Positions 9,665 through 18,329 of a stretch of 45,860 nucleotides of DNA are shown here, in pieces. A program made the position numbers and the translations under genes. The notes beneath the pieces were generated by a model. It was not told where the DNA came from, searched no databases, and was given only the letters and a program-made list of their open reading frames with translations. This DNA is from Candidatus Bacteroides merdipullorum. GTDB taxonomy: Bacteria; Bacteroidota; Bacteroidia; Bacteroidales; Bacteroidaceae. Positions within the stretch are counted from its first letter, which is position 1. Each line of letters starts with the position of its first letter. The DNA is taken from positions 1 to 45,860 of the forward strand of contig DXCK01000094.1 in the NCBI GenBank assembly GCA_019116045.1. The letters are read 5' to 3'.

Positions 9665-11050
9665 ATGAAGAAGATTTTTTCACTGGCGATGGCTGCGTGC
9701 TTCCTGTGCGCAGGCGCATCGGCCCAAACCATTAAACCTTTTCAGGACGGCGAACGCGCCGTGTTCTTAGGCAACAGCATCACCGATGGCGGACACTATC
9801 ATTCGTACATCTGGCTTTACTACATGACCCGCTTTCCCAACATGAACATCCGCGTCTTCAACGGGGGCATCGGCGGCGATACGGCGGGCGACATGCTCGA
9901 ACGCTTGGACGGAGACATCTTCTGTCTGGAACCGACGACGCTGATGGTCACGTTCGGGATGAACGACTCTGGCTATTTCGAGTACAACGGCGATAACCCG
10001 AAGGCCTTTGGCGAACAGAAGTACCAGGAGAGCGTCAGCAACTTCGACAAGATGGCTGCCCGCTTCAAGGAACTGCACGGCACGCGCCTGGTCATGGTCG
10101 GTACCTCGCCGTACGACGAGACGGTGCAGATGAAGGACAATACGCCTTTCCGGACAAAGAACGAAACTATCAAGCGGCTGGTGGCTTACCAGAAGCAGGT
10201 GGCTGCCGAAAACGGCTGGGAATTTACAGACTGGAACGAGCCGATGGTGGCCATCAACCAGCGGGAGCAGGCCAAGGACCCGGGATTCACGCTGTGCGGC
10301 AGCGACCGAATCCATCCTGACAACGACGGTCACATGGTGATGGCTTACCTCTTCCTGAAGGCGCAAGGCTTTGCCGGGAAACCCGTGGCGGAGATGGAAT
10401 TGGACGCCCGCGCCCGGAAAGCCGTCAAGGCTGAGAACTGTAGCCTGAGTAACATCGAACGCAACGGGCGCGACTTCAGCTTCGACTACCTGGCCGAAGC
10501 ACTGCCTTACCCTCTCGACACCATACCCTGGGGATGGGGACAGCGCAAGGCACAGGCCGGCGCCACGAAGCTCGTGCCCTTCATGGACGAAATGAACCAA
10601 GAGCTGCTGAAAGTATCGGGCCTGAAAGCCGGCAATTACAAGCTGCTGATTGACGGACAGGAGGTGAACACCTATACCGCTGCCGAGCTGGAAAAAGGCG
10701 TCAACCTGGCGGCTGAGACGAAGACGCCCCAATACCAGCAGGCGTTGGCGGTGATGCATCTCAACGAGATACGCTGGGAAATCGAGCGCACCATGCGCGA
10801 GTATGCCTGGACGCAGTTCAGCTTCTTCCAGAAACACGGGCTGCTGTTTGCCAACGACCGGAAGGCTCTCGACGTGATGGACGAGTATGTGGAAAAGGAC
10901 GGATGGGTGAAAGGCCACCGCGACAACTACACGCGCCACATGTTCCAGGCCGTGCGCGACGCCCGCCAGGAAGAGATGGACGTGATGATTGACAAGATTT
11001 ATGAAATCAACAAACCGGTGACGCGCCGCGTTGTGTTGCGCCGGATGTAA
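9665..11050 (+). CDS. GDSL/SGNH-family esterase or acylhydrolase, exported
   Basis: Secreted SGNH hydrolase, probably a glycan deacetylase. A signal peptide covers residues 1-20 (ASA-Q). Blocks I, II, III and V are all present: GNSITDGG with nucleophile Ser38, GGIGGDT with an oxyanion glycine, GMND with Asn100, and DRIH with Asp214 and His217. The N-terminal ~240 residues form the hydrolase. The C-terminal ~200 residues are mostly helical in appearance and are common in Bacteroides esterases fused or adjacent to rhamnosidases. The stop codon is 3 bp before the GH78 start, so the two genes are tightly coupled. The acyl substrate cannot be identified from sequence. Confidence 0.87.
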   Translation: MKKIFSLAMAACFLCAGASAQTIKPFQDGERAVFLGNSITDGGHYHSYIWLYYMTRFPNMNIRVFNGGIGGDTAGDMLERLDGDIFCLEPTTLMVTFGMNDSGYFEYNGDNPKAFGEQKYQESVSNFDKMAARFKELHGTRLVMVGTSPYDETVQMKDNTPFRTKNETIKRLVAYQKQVAAENGWEFTDWNEPMVAINQREQAKDPGFTLCGSDRIHPDNDGHMVMAYLFLKAQGFAGKPVAEMELDARARKAVKAENCSLSNIERNGRDFSFDYLAEALPYPLDTIPWGWGQRKAQAGATKLVPFMDEMNQELLKVSGLKAGNYKLLIDGQEVNTYTAAELEKGVNLAAETKTPQYQQALAVMHLNEIRWEIERTMREYAWTQFSFFQKHGLLFANDRKALDVMDEYVEKDGWVKGHRDNYTRHMFQAVRDARQEEMDVMIDKIYEINKPVTRRVVLRRM

Positions 11051-11053
11051 AGG

Positions 11054-13717
11054 ATGCCGCTCATGAGGAAAGCTTTTCTATCACTCCTGTTGTGCTTGGC
11101 GGGCATGTGGCAGGCGGCAGCCGCCTCCATCTCGCTGGCGGATTTGCGCTGCGAGAACTTGACAAACCCGCTGGGCATTGATAACACCGCCCTGCGCTTC
11201 AGTTGGAAAGTGCTGGCCTCCGATGGCTCGATGAGCCAGCACGCCTACCAGATTCAGGTGGGCACGGACAGCGTGCGCCTGTCCCAAGGCCGGGCAGACC
11301 TGTGGGACACGGGCCGGGTGCAGTCCGATGCTTCGGTGATGGTGCCCTACGGGGGCCGGGACCTGAAGTCGCGGATGCTGTGCTATTGGCGTGTGCGCGT
11401 GGCCGACGGACAAGGCAACCTGTCCGATTGGAGCCCGGTGCAACGCTTTGCCGTCGGTATTCTGGAAGAAGAAGGAGACGCCCTGAAGGGGAAGTTCATC
11501 AGCTTGGCGGGGGAGAAGGTCTCTGCCCCCCTGCTGCGGAAGAAGTTCCGGGTGGACGCCTTGTCCACCACCTTCTTGCACGTCGCCTCCTTGGGCTACC
11601 ATGAAGCATACCTGAACGGCCGCAAGGTGGATGCCTCCGTCTTGGCGCCGGCAGTCTCTCAGTTGGATAAACGCTGTTTGATAGTGACCTATGACGTCAC
11701 CTCTCTCTTGAAGCCGGGCGATAACGAACTGCTCTTGTGGATAGGGAAGGGCTGGTACAAGCAGACCACCTTCAAGGCCGAACACGACGGGCCGGTGGTC
11801 TGTGCCGAGTTGTCTGCCCTGAACAAGAAGGGTGGCTGGGATACGCTCGTGGCGACGGACAACACCTGGCAAGGCCGAGAGAGCGGGTACAGCGATACCG
11901 GCTCATGGAACGCATTACAGTTCGGCGGCGAGCGGATTGACGCCCGCCTGTTGCCGCTTGCCTTGACGCCCGCCGGGCTGGATAAGCTGGCTTGGGAGAA
12001 AACTGCCGAAGTAAACGTCGCTTCCCGTCGGTTGACCCCGCAAATGTGCGAGCCGAACAAAGTGCAAGAGACGCTGTCTCCCAAAAGCATTACGCTCTTG
12101 GAAAATGGCACGTGGCTGGTCGACATGGGGAAGGTCTTGACCGGATGGTTCGAACTGCAGATTCCCTCGTTGCCTGCCGGGCACGAGCTGAAGGTCTCTT
12201 ACAGCGACTTCATGAAGCCTGACGGGACGATTGAAGAGCAGGGAGAAAGCGACATCTACGTGGCATCCGGCCAGACGGGTGACCTGTTCTGCAACAAGTT
12301 CCACCACCATGCGTTCCGCTATGCGAAGATTTCCGGCCTGCCCTATAAGCCGCAGCCGTCACAGGTCAAGGCCTATCTGATACATGGGGATTACCGTCCG
12401 GCATCTACCTTTGTCTGCTCAGACCGAGACCTGAATGCCATACACGACATGGTGAACTATACTTTGCGCTGTCTGACTTTCAGTGGATACATGGTGGACT
12501 GCCCCCATCTGGAGCGCACCGGTTATGGCGGCGACGGTAACTCGTCCACGCAAGTCTTCCAGACCATGTACGATGCGGCTCCCACCTACCTGAACTGGCT
12601 GCAGGCCTGGGAAGATGTCATACAGCCGGACGGAGGCTTGCCCCATGTAGCCCCGGCGGGCGGCGGAGGCGGCGGCCCTTATTGGTGCGGATTCATCGTC
12701 TTGGCTCCGTGGCGCACTTATCTGAACTATGGCGACAGCCGCCTGCTGGAACGTTGTTACGACGACATGAAGGCGTGGATGGACTATGTGCACAAGTACA
12801 TGGTGGACGGCCTGCTGCAACGGTGGCCGGATACCTCGTATCGCGGCTGGTACTTGGGCGACTGGCTGGCTCCGATGGGAGTGGACAGCGGCAACCAAGC
12901 CTCGATAGATTTGGTGAACAACTGCTTCATCAGCGACTGCTTAGGGGCTTTGTGCCGCGTGGCAGGGGCTTTAGGCCGGGCAGATGAGGCCAAGGACTTT
13001 GCCGCGCAGAAGGAAGCGCTGAACAAACGCATCCACCAAGCCTTCTACAATGCGGAGGAACACATCTATGCCACCGGCTCGCAGCTCGACATGACCTACC
13101 CGATGCTGGTGGGCGTGGTGCCGTCCGAACTCTATGCTTCGGTCAAAGACGAGATGGAACGACGCACCGCTGAGCAATACAGAGGGCACATCGGTGTCGG
13201 CTTGGTAGGAGTTCCCATCTTGACAGAATGGGCAGTCCAGAACCGCGCAGCGGACTGGATGTACCGTTTGTTAAAGCAACCGGACTATCCTGGCTACCTG
13301 CACATGCTGCTGAATGGTGCTACGACCACTTGGGAATATTGGAGCGGAGAGCGCAGCCGTGTGCACAATTGCTACAACGGCATCGGAAGCTGGTTCTACC
13401 AAGCCATCGGAGGCATCAGGCCTGATGCGGACAAGGCTGGGTATAAGCACTTCTTCATAGAGCCGCAGATTCCCCAGGGCGTCACTTGGGCTCATACGAC
13501 GAAGGATACTCCTTATGGTACGGTGGTCGTGAACTGGGCTTTGAAAGACGGCGGGGTGAAGCTGCATGTCTCCATCCCCGTCGGTTCGACAGCCGATTTG
13601 CGCTTGCCTGGGAATGTTTCTCTTTGTAAGGTCAACGGCGAGGACGTTGCCTTGACTGAGGAATCTCTGCCCTTAGAGGCCGGGACTTATGACATAGAAG
13701 CCTCTCTTCCGGACTGA
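11054..13717 (+). CDS. GH78 family alpha-L-rhamnosidase, exported
   Basis: Inverting alpha-L-rhamnosidase of family GH78. A signal peptide opens the protein; either the ATG at 11054 or the one at 11063 (MRKAFLS) could be used. N-terminal beta-sandwich domains (about residues 25-450) precede the (alpha/alpha)6 catalytic barrel and a C-terminal beta-sandwich. The family signature DCPHLERTGYGGDG carries Asp482 and general acid Glu487; the more usual form has DERxGWxGD, so this is a variant. The base region GATTTWEYWSG contains Glu761. The length of 887 aa is typical. It is the last gene of the + strand enzyme run and ends 28 bp before a strong bidirectional terminator. Rhamnose released here can feed the rha operon about 9 kb downstream. 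Confidence 0.92.
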   Translation: MPLMRKAFLSLLLCLAGMWQAAAASISLADLRCENLTNPLGIDNTALRFSWKVLASDGSMSQHAYQIQVGTDSVRLSQGRADLWDTGRVQSDASVMVPYGGRDLKSRMLCYWRVRVADGQGNLSDWSPVQRFAVGILEEEGDALKGKFISLAGEKVSAPLLRKKFRVDALSTTFLHVASLGYHEAYLNGRKVDASVLAPAVSQLDKRCLIVTYDVTSLLKPGDNELLLWIGKGWYKQTTFKAEHDGPVVCAELSALNKKGGWDTLVATDNTWQGRESGYSDTGSWNALQFGGERIDARLLPLALTPAGLDKLAWEKTAEVNVASRRLTPQMCEPNKVQETLSPKSITLLENGTWLVDMGKVLTGWFELQIPSLPAGHELKVSYSDFMKPDGTIEEQGESDIYVASGQTGDLFCNKFHHHAFRYAKISGLPYKPQPSQVKAYLIHGDYRPASTFVCSDRDLNAIHDMVNYTLRCLTFSGYMVDCPHLERTGYGGDGNSSTQVFQTMYDAAPTYLNWLQAWEDVIQPDGGLPHVAPAGGGGGGPYWCGFIVLAPWRTYLNYGDSRLLERCYDDMKAWMDYVHKYMVDGLLQRWPDTSYRGWYLGDWLAPMGVDSGNQASIDLVNNCFISDCLGALCRVAGALGRADEAKDFAAQKEALNKRIHQAFYNAEEHIYATGSQLDMTYPMLVGVVPSELYASVKDEMERRTAEQYRGHIGVGLVGVPILTEWAVQNRAADWMYRLLKQPDYPGYLHMLLNGATTTWEYWSGERSRVHNCYNGIGSWFYQAIGGIRPDADKAGYKHFFIEPQIPQGVTWAHTTKDTPYGTVVVNWALKDGGVKLHVSIPVGSTADLRLPGNVSLCKVNGEDVALTEESLPLEAGTYDIEASLPD

Positions 13718-13745
13718 GCCGTCTTGTCGGCAGAGCATAAAAAAA

Positions 13746-13779
13746 GGAACCGGAGCTTTTCATTCCGGTTCCTTTTTTT
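13746..13779. terminator. bidirectional intrinsic terminator
   Basis: A perfect stem GGAACCGGA (13746-13754) with TCCGGTTCC (13764-13772) and a 9-nt loop is flanked by an A-run on the left and seven Ts on the right. It can stop the GH78 operon on the + strand and the tRNA-Ser transcript on the - strand. Confidence 0.9.
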
Positions 13780-13802
13780 GTTGCCCGCAGGCAATTCTTT
13801 TG

Positions 13803-13889
13803 CGGAAAGACAGGGATTCGAACCCTGGGAACAGTTGCCCGTTCACCGCATTTCGAGTGCGGCCCGATCGACCACTCCGGCATCTTTCC
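13803..13889 (-). tRNA. tRNA-Ser (anticodon CGA)
   Basis: Read on the - strand, the 87-nt gene has the acceptor stem GGAAAGA/TCTTTCC, discriminator G, a long variable arm typical of class II serine tRNAs, the T-loop GGTTCGAATCC and anticodon loop CTCGAAA giving CGA, which reads UCG. CCA is not encoded. It stands alone between the GH78 operon and an outer-membrane protein gene and shares the bidirectional terminator at its 3' side. Confidence 0.95.
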
Positions 13890-13904
13890 TTGCTTAAGGC
13901 GGTG

Positions 13905-13912
13905 CAAAGGTA
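13905..13912 (-). promoter_or_regulatory. -7 box of the tRNA-Ser promoter
   Basis: On the - strand the sequence TACCTTTG matches the Bacteroidales -7 consensus TAnnTTTG and lies about 15 bp upstream of the tRNA 5' end, a suitable distance. No convincing -33 TTTG is seen at the expected spacing. Confidence 0.5.
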
Positions 13913-14008
13913 GCTTCTTTTGTGATAAGTTGTATGCTTTGGGGCCTTTTTTTTGCCAAAGGGTACATTTTTTTGTCCGGAAGGGTGGGAAGGTGCAGGA
14001 AAAATACA

Positions 14009-14016
14009 TATATTTG
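14009..14016 (+). promoter_or_regulatory. -7 box upstream of the outer-membrane protein gene
   Basis: TATATTTG matches TAnnTTTG and ends 21 bp before the chosen ATG. The expected -33 position reads TGGG, a poor match, so the promoter assignment rests on the -7 box alone. Confidence 0.4.
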
Positions 14017-14037
14017 CCACAAACTTTAAAGACAAAT

Positions 14038-14598
14038 ATGGATATGAAGAGAGTATTTATTTTGTTGGTTGTGGCCGTGTGCTGCACCTTCGTAGTGATG
14101 CCGGCTGCCCAAGCACAGCTTCTGCGCTGGGGTGTGAAAGGCGGAGTGAACGTGACTAAGTTGGACTTCGATGATTATAAGGACAAGATGGCTGGCTTTT
14201 TCATAGGGCCGATGGCCGAGATGACGATTCCCGTTGTCGGCTTGGGGCTGGATGCATCGTTGCTGTTCTCGCAAAAGGGCATCAAGGCGGATTCGGACGA
14301 CACGAAGCAGGTGGGACTGGACATCCCGGTCAACCTGAAGTACACCTTCGGATTGGGGAGTATGCTGGGCATCTTTATTGCCGCAGGCCCGGACTTCTTC
14401 TTCGATTTCAAGAGCGATCCGGACGGTGTGGACAGAAAGAAAGCGCAGGTAGGCATCAACGTGGGCGCCGGCGTGAAGCTGATTAACCATTTGCAGCTTG
14501 GCGTGAACTATAACATTGCTATGGGCGACCACTTCACGTGGGACGGCGATGGGGCTAAGGACAAGACTTGGCAAGTGTCTTTGGCTTACCTCTTTTGA
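14038..14598 (+). CDS. small outer-membrane beta-barrel protein (porin-family, OmpW/PorT-like)
   Basis: Predicted 186-aa outer-membrane protein. A signal peptide of about 26 residues ends AAQAQ, followed by alternating hydrophobic beta-strands such as LRWGVKGGVNVTKL, VGLGLDASLLFSQKG and LQLGVNYNIAMG, and a C-terminal strand ending in Phe (SLAYLF), the usual sorting signal for barrels. The size and the N-terminal GVKGGVN pattern fit the outer-membrane beta-barrel families abundant in Bacteroidetes. The open frame extends further upstream but the added residues cover the likely promoter; MDMKRVF (14038) or MKRVF (14044) is the likely start. A hairpin follows the stop. No specific function can be assigned. 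Confidence 0.8.
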   Translation: MDMKRVFILLVVAVCCTFVVMPAAQAQLLRWGVKGGVNVTKLDFDDYKDKMAGFFIGPMAEMTIPVVGLGLDASLLFSQKGIKADSDDTKQVGLDIPVNLKYTFGLGSMLGIFIAAGPDFFFDFKSDPDGVDRKKAQVGINVGAGVKLINHLQLGVNYNIAMGDHFTWDGDGAKDKTWQVSLAYLF

Positions 14599-14619
14599 TG
14601 AGATTTAACATTCGGATAG

Positions 14620-14660
14620 AGCCGAAGCATTCCTTCTGAACGGGAGGGGGTGCTTCGGCT
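14620..14660 (+). terminator. hairpin terminator between the barrel protein and priA
   Basis: AGCCGAAGCA (14620-14629) pairs perfectly with TGCTTCGGCT (14651-14660) around a 21-nt loop that can pair further. The downstream tract TCGTTCAG is not strongly T-rich. It ends 23 bp before the priA start. Confidence 0.6.
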
Positions 14661-14683
14661 TCGTTCAGTATAAAAGTTTGTGC

Positions 14684-17149
14684 ATGGAACGGTTTGTCGA
14701 CGTCATACTGCCTTTGCCTTTGCCCGGTGGGTTTACTTATTTGTTGCCTCCGAAGCTGGAGGAGAGCGTACAGGAAGGGTGCCGTGTGGTGGTGCCTTTC
14801 GGGCGCAAGAAGTTCTATACAGGCATTGTGGAAAGGATTCATGCGCTCCGTCCTGAAGGTTATGAGGTGAAAGAGGTGCTGGCCGTGCTGGATGCGCGGC
14901 CTGTTCTGTTGCCTGTCCAGTTCAAGTTCTGGAAGTGGCTTTCGGATTACTATCTCTGCACGCTGGGAGACGTCTATAAAGCGGCTTTGCCTTCGGGGTT
15001 GAAACTGGAGAGTGAGACGGTGGTTGAGCTGAACCCTGATTTCGAGGCGGGCGAACGTTTGCCGGAGCGTGAGCAATGTGTCTTGGATTTGTTGGCTGAA
15101 GAGCCAGCGTTGTCGGTCACGAAGCTGGAACAGCGTGCCGGGATAAAGAATATACTGACCGTTCTCAGCGCATTGCTGGCTCGTGAGGCCGTATTTGTGA
15201 AGGAGGAACTAAAGCGTACGTACAAGCCGAAGACGGAAACTCGCGTGCGTCTTGCTCCGGATGCCCGCAATGAGCATCGGTTGCACATCTTTTTCGACGA
15301 GTTGCAGCGTCGTGCCCCTAAGCAGCTCGACCTTCTGATGAAGTACCTGGAGCAGTCCGGAGTCCTTGGAGGGAAGGAGCGCCCTGTGTCCAAGCGCGAT
15401 TTGCTGCAACGCACGGGAGCCACGCAGGCTGTCTTTACGGGGCTTGTCTCGCGCGGCATTTTCGAGGTCTACCAGGAGGAGATAGGCCGTCTGGGCAACG
15501 GCCAGCCTTCTGGCCCTGTGGGGCAACCCCATGTGCTATCTGCCGCCCAGCAGCGTGCGCACGACGAGATTGTGGCTGCCTTTCGCGACAAGCATGTCTG
15601 CTTGCTCTACGGTGTCACTTCCAGCGGCAAGACGGAAATCTACATCCACCTTATTCAAGAGACTTTGGAACGGGGCGGACAGGTGCTTTACCTGCTTCCG
15701 GAGATAGCGCTGACTACTCAGATAACCGAACGCTTGAAGCGTGTCTTCGGCAACCGCCTGGGGATTTATCACTCGAAGTTTCCCGATGCCGAGCGGGTGG
15801 AAATCTGGCAGCGGCAGTTGTCCGACACGCCTTATGATGTCATTCTGGGTGTGCGCTCGTCGGTCTTCCTGCCCTTCCGACGGTTGGCCCTGGTCATCGT
15901 GGACGAGGAGCATGAGACTACGTACAAGCAGCAAGACCCCGCTCCCCGCTACCATGCCCGGAACTCGGCCATCGTCTTGGCTTCTTACTACGGAGCCAAA
16001 ACGTTGTTGGGGACGGCCACTCCCAGCCTAGAGACGTGGCACAATGCCGAAACAGGAAAGTATGCCCGTGTGGACCTGAGCGAACGGCATCGTGCGGTTC
16101 AGCTACCCGAAATCATCCCCGTGGACATCCGCGAGCTGGCACACAAGAAACGCATGAAAGGGCCTTTCTCGCCCCTGCTGTTGCAACACATCCGCGAAGC
16201 GCTCGAACGAAAGGAACAGGTCATTCTCTTCCAGAACCGGCGGGGCTTTGCGCCGATGGTCGAGTGCAATACGTGCGGCTGGGTGCCCAAGTGCCAGAAC
16301 TGCGACGTGAGCCTGACTTATCACAAGGGTCTGAACATGCTGACGTGTCATTACTGCGGCTACACCACCCCCCTGCCGCTTCGTTGCCCGGCTTGTGACG
16401 GTACGGATTTACGGGCGCGGGGCTTCGGCACGGAAAAGGTGGAAGACGAACTGCACGCCCTGCTGCCCGAGGCACGCATGGCGCGCATGGACCTGGACAC
16501 TACCCGCTCGCGCTCGGCCTACGAACGCATCATCGACGATTTCCAGCAGGGCCGCACGGACATCCTGGTGGGTACGCAGATGGTGTCGAAGGGGCTGGAT
16601 TTCGACCGGGTCAGCGTGGTGGGCATCTTGAACGCCGATACGTTGCTGAACTATCCCGACTTCCGGGCCTACGAACGCGCCTTCCAACTGATGGCCCAGG
16701 TGGCTGGCCGTGCGGGCCGGCGCGAGAGTCGTGGGCGCGTCATCCTCCAGACGAAGAGCATCGACCATCCCATGATAGCACAAGTCATAGCCAATGATTA
16801 CGAGGGCATGGCGGCCGGCCAACTGGCCGAACGCCAACTGTTCCGCTATCCACCCTACTACCGCTTGGTGTACGTCTACTTGAAGCACCGGCGCGAGGAC
16901 GTCGTGGAACAGATGGCGCAAGACATGGCTGCCCGTCTGCGCACTTTGTTCCGGGAGCGTGTGTTGGGCCCGGACAAGCCTCCTGTGGCCAGAATCCAGA
17001 CTCTTTTCATCCGCAAGATAGTGCTGAAGGTAGAGACTACGGCGCCCGTGGCGCGCGTGCGTAGCTTGCTGCTGGCCGTTCAGCGCGAGGTGGGGGGCGA
17101 CCCTCGCTTTAAGGGGGCGATGGTTTATTATGATGTGGATCCGATGTAG
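14684..17149 (+). CDS. priA: primosomal protein N' (replication restart helicase PriA)
   Basis: DNA helicase that recognises stalled forks and reloads the replisome. Domains in order: the N-terminal 3'-DNA-binding domain (about 1-105), winged helix, then helicase lobes with Walker A GVTSSGKT (residues 310-317) and the DEEH box (407-410). The zinc-binding insertion follows, with the cysteine series CNTCGW, KCQNC, CHYCGY and CPAC, then the C-terminal domain. The length of 821 aa is normal for Bacteroidetes. The start ATGGAACGG is chosen over a TTG six bases earlier because the canonical N terminus is ERFVDVILPLPL. It converges with the AraC-type gene across 174 bp that hold nothing clear. Confidence 0.96.
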   Translation: MERFVDVILPLPLPGGFTYLLPPKLEESVQEGCRVVVPFGRKKFYTGIVERIHALRPEGYEVKEVLAVLDARPVLLPVQFKFWKWLSDYYLCTLGDVYKAALPSGLKLESETVVELNPDFEAGERLPEREQCVLDLLAEEPALSVTKLEQRAGIKNILTVLSALLAREAVFVKEELKRTYKPKTETRVRLAPDARNEHRLHIFFDELQRRAPKQLDLLMKYLEQSGVLGGKERPVSKRDLLQRTGATQAVFTGLVSRGIFEVYQEEIGRLGNGQPSGPVGQPHVLSAAQQRAHDEIVAAFRDKHVCLLYGVTSSGKTEIYIHLIQETLERGGQVLYLLPEIALTTQITERLKRVFGNRLGIYHSKFPDAERVEIWQRQLSDTPYDVILGVRSSVFLPFRRLALVIVDEEHETTYKQQDPAPRYHARNSAIVLASYYGAKTLLGTATPSLETWHNAETGKYARVDLSERHRAVQLPEIIPVDIRELAHKKRMKGPFSPLLLQHIREALERKEQVILFQNRRGFAPMVECNTCGWVPKCQNCDVSLTYHKGLNMLTCHYCGYTTPLPLRCPACDGTDLRARGFGTEKVEDELHALLPEARMARMDLDTTRSRSAYERIIDDFQQGRTDILVGTQMVSKGLDFDRVSVVGILNADTLLNYPDFRAYERAFQLMAQVAGRAGRRESRGRVILQTKSIDHPMIAQVIANDYEGMAAGQLAERQLFRYPPYYRLVYVYLKHRREDVVEQMAQDMAARLRTLFRERVLGPDKPPVARIQTLFIRKIVLKVETTAPVARVRSLLLAVQREVGGDPRFKGAMVYYDVDPM

Positions 17150-17323
17150 CGGGAAACAGGCCTTCTGCTTCCTGCTTTTTGTTAATTCCTTTTGTTATAG
17201 CATCTTGTCCTTGGTGTGCAGCAGGCGATTCCTGCCTGTACGTTAGCACTGTCTCTATTGTTCGCCGCTTGCTCCGCCACGGTTCGGACGAAGCGTGCTT
17301 CTTCCGGCAGACGGGCACGGCTC

Positions 17324-18250
17324 TCAATCGCTGTCCCGTTTTGTACGGGGCGTGCCTCGGCCCACCAGGCGGTAATCGGAAGGGGTGCAGCCCGTGTGTT
17401 TCTTGAAGATGGAAAAGAAGTGCTCGGGTGACGCATAGCCCAGTGAGTAGGCTATCTCTTTGACGGAACAGCTCGTCCCGACCAGCATTTGCTTGGCCCG
17501 ACGAAGTTTCAGCTCCTGGAAATATTGGGCAGGGGCATAGCCGGTGTAGTCTTTGAACACCTTCCGGAACCACGAATAGCTGACGTTCAGTTTCATGGCC
17601 AGTTCCTCGGGGTTCATTTCCTGGCAGACGCTCTCGTTCATCATGATTTTGGCTTGTTCTACTTTCCGGGCCATGTTGTTCAACCCGGGGGAACAGTTCT
17701 TCGAGACCGAGAGCACCATCCCCAGCATGTGAAGCACGATGCCGGCGAGGTATTGCTGTGCAAACATCTTGTCGGCCTGGGCCACTTCCAGTGCGCGGGC
17801 AAAGAGCGAGAACAGCTCTTCGTTCAGTCCCATCTCGAAGACCTGTTCGCCAGAAGGCTGGAAACCTTCTTTCATGAACTGGTCTGCCACCGCTCCTTCA
17901 AAACCGATGAAATACTCGTCCCAGCCTGTGTCGCGGCACGGGGAGTACGTGTGCCATTGCCCGGGGAAGAGCAGCAGCAGGTTGCCCCGGGATATTGGCC
18001 GGGCTCCCTGCCTTTCCAGGGATAGTTCTCCCTTGCCTTTCGTGATGTAGACCAGTTGGTATTCGTGCAACACACGCCCTTTGCTGACATTGAAGAAATA
18101 ACCCGAAGGATGGCCCTCTAAAGGATAGAACGAGCCTGCTCCGATGGTTTGGAAACCGACCGTATTGACCCAGAGCCCGTACTTCCGGTCTCTGTCGTTG
18201 ACGATGAGGTACTTGTAGGCTGCCTTTCTGCTTGCGTCGTCTTTGTCCAT
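17324..18250 (-). CDS. AraC-family transcriptional regulator, probable rhamnose-responsive activator (RhaR-like)
   Basis: One-component regulator of 308 aa: an N-terminal cupin-like sugar-sensing domain (motifs YQLVYITKGKGEL and FPGQWHTY) and a C-terminal double helix-turn-helix at about residues 205-305 (EELAMKLNVSYSWFRKVFK, then VKEIAYSLGYASPEHFFSIF). An in-frame GTG three codons upstream is the only nearby alternative start. It is the last - strand gene after rhaB-rhaA-rhaT-rhaD-GH106, 79 bp beyond the GH106 stop, with its own -7 box. In Bacteroides thetaiotaomicron an AraC-type RhaR next to the rha genes activates them, so the same role is inferred here. The sensed ligand is not proven by sequence. 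Confidence 0.85.
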   Translation of the reverse strand: MDKDDASRKAAYKYLIVNDRDRKYGLWVNTVGFQTIGAGSFYPLEGHPSGYFFNVSKGRVLHEYQLVYITKGKGELSLERQGARPISRGNLLLLFPGQWHTYSPCRDTGWDEYFIGFEGAVADQFMKEGFQPSGEQVFEMGLNEELFSLFARALEVAQADKMFAQQYLAGIVLHMLGMVLSVSKNCSPGLNNMARKVEQAKIMMNESVCQEMNPEELAMKLNVSYSWFRKVFKDYTGYAPAQYFQELKLRRAKQMLVGTSCSVKEIAYSLGYASPEHFFSIFKKHTGCTPSDYRLVGRGTPRTKRDSD

Positions 18251-18278
18251 AAAGCACACTTGTATTGTTAGCTACCGG

Positions 18279-18286
18279 CAAAAATA
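18279..18286 (-). promoter_or_regulatory. -7 box of the AraC-type regulator gene
   Basis: On the - strand TATTTTTG matches TAnnTTTG, 28 bp upstream of the ATG. At 19 bp further upstream is TCTG (18306-18309), one base from the -33 TTTG. This suggests the regulator can be transcribed independently of the GH106 gene. Confidence 0.5.
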
Positions 18287-18329
18287 CGGATTATTCTCTA
18301 AACATCAGACGTTTGTGCGAAGAACGGCG

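Noticed and set aside
17150..17323. Small genes in the priA-AraC gap
   Set aside because: The short frames there have no start context, no homology that I recognise and overlap the 3' ends of the two convergent genes.
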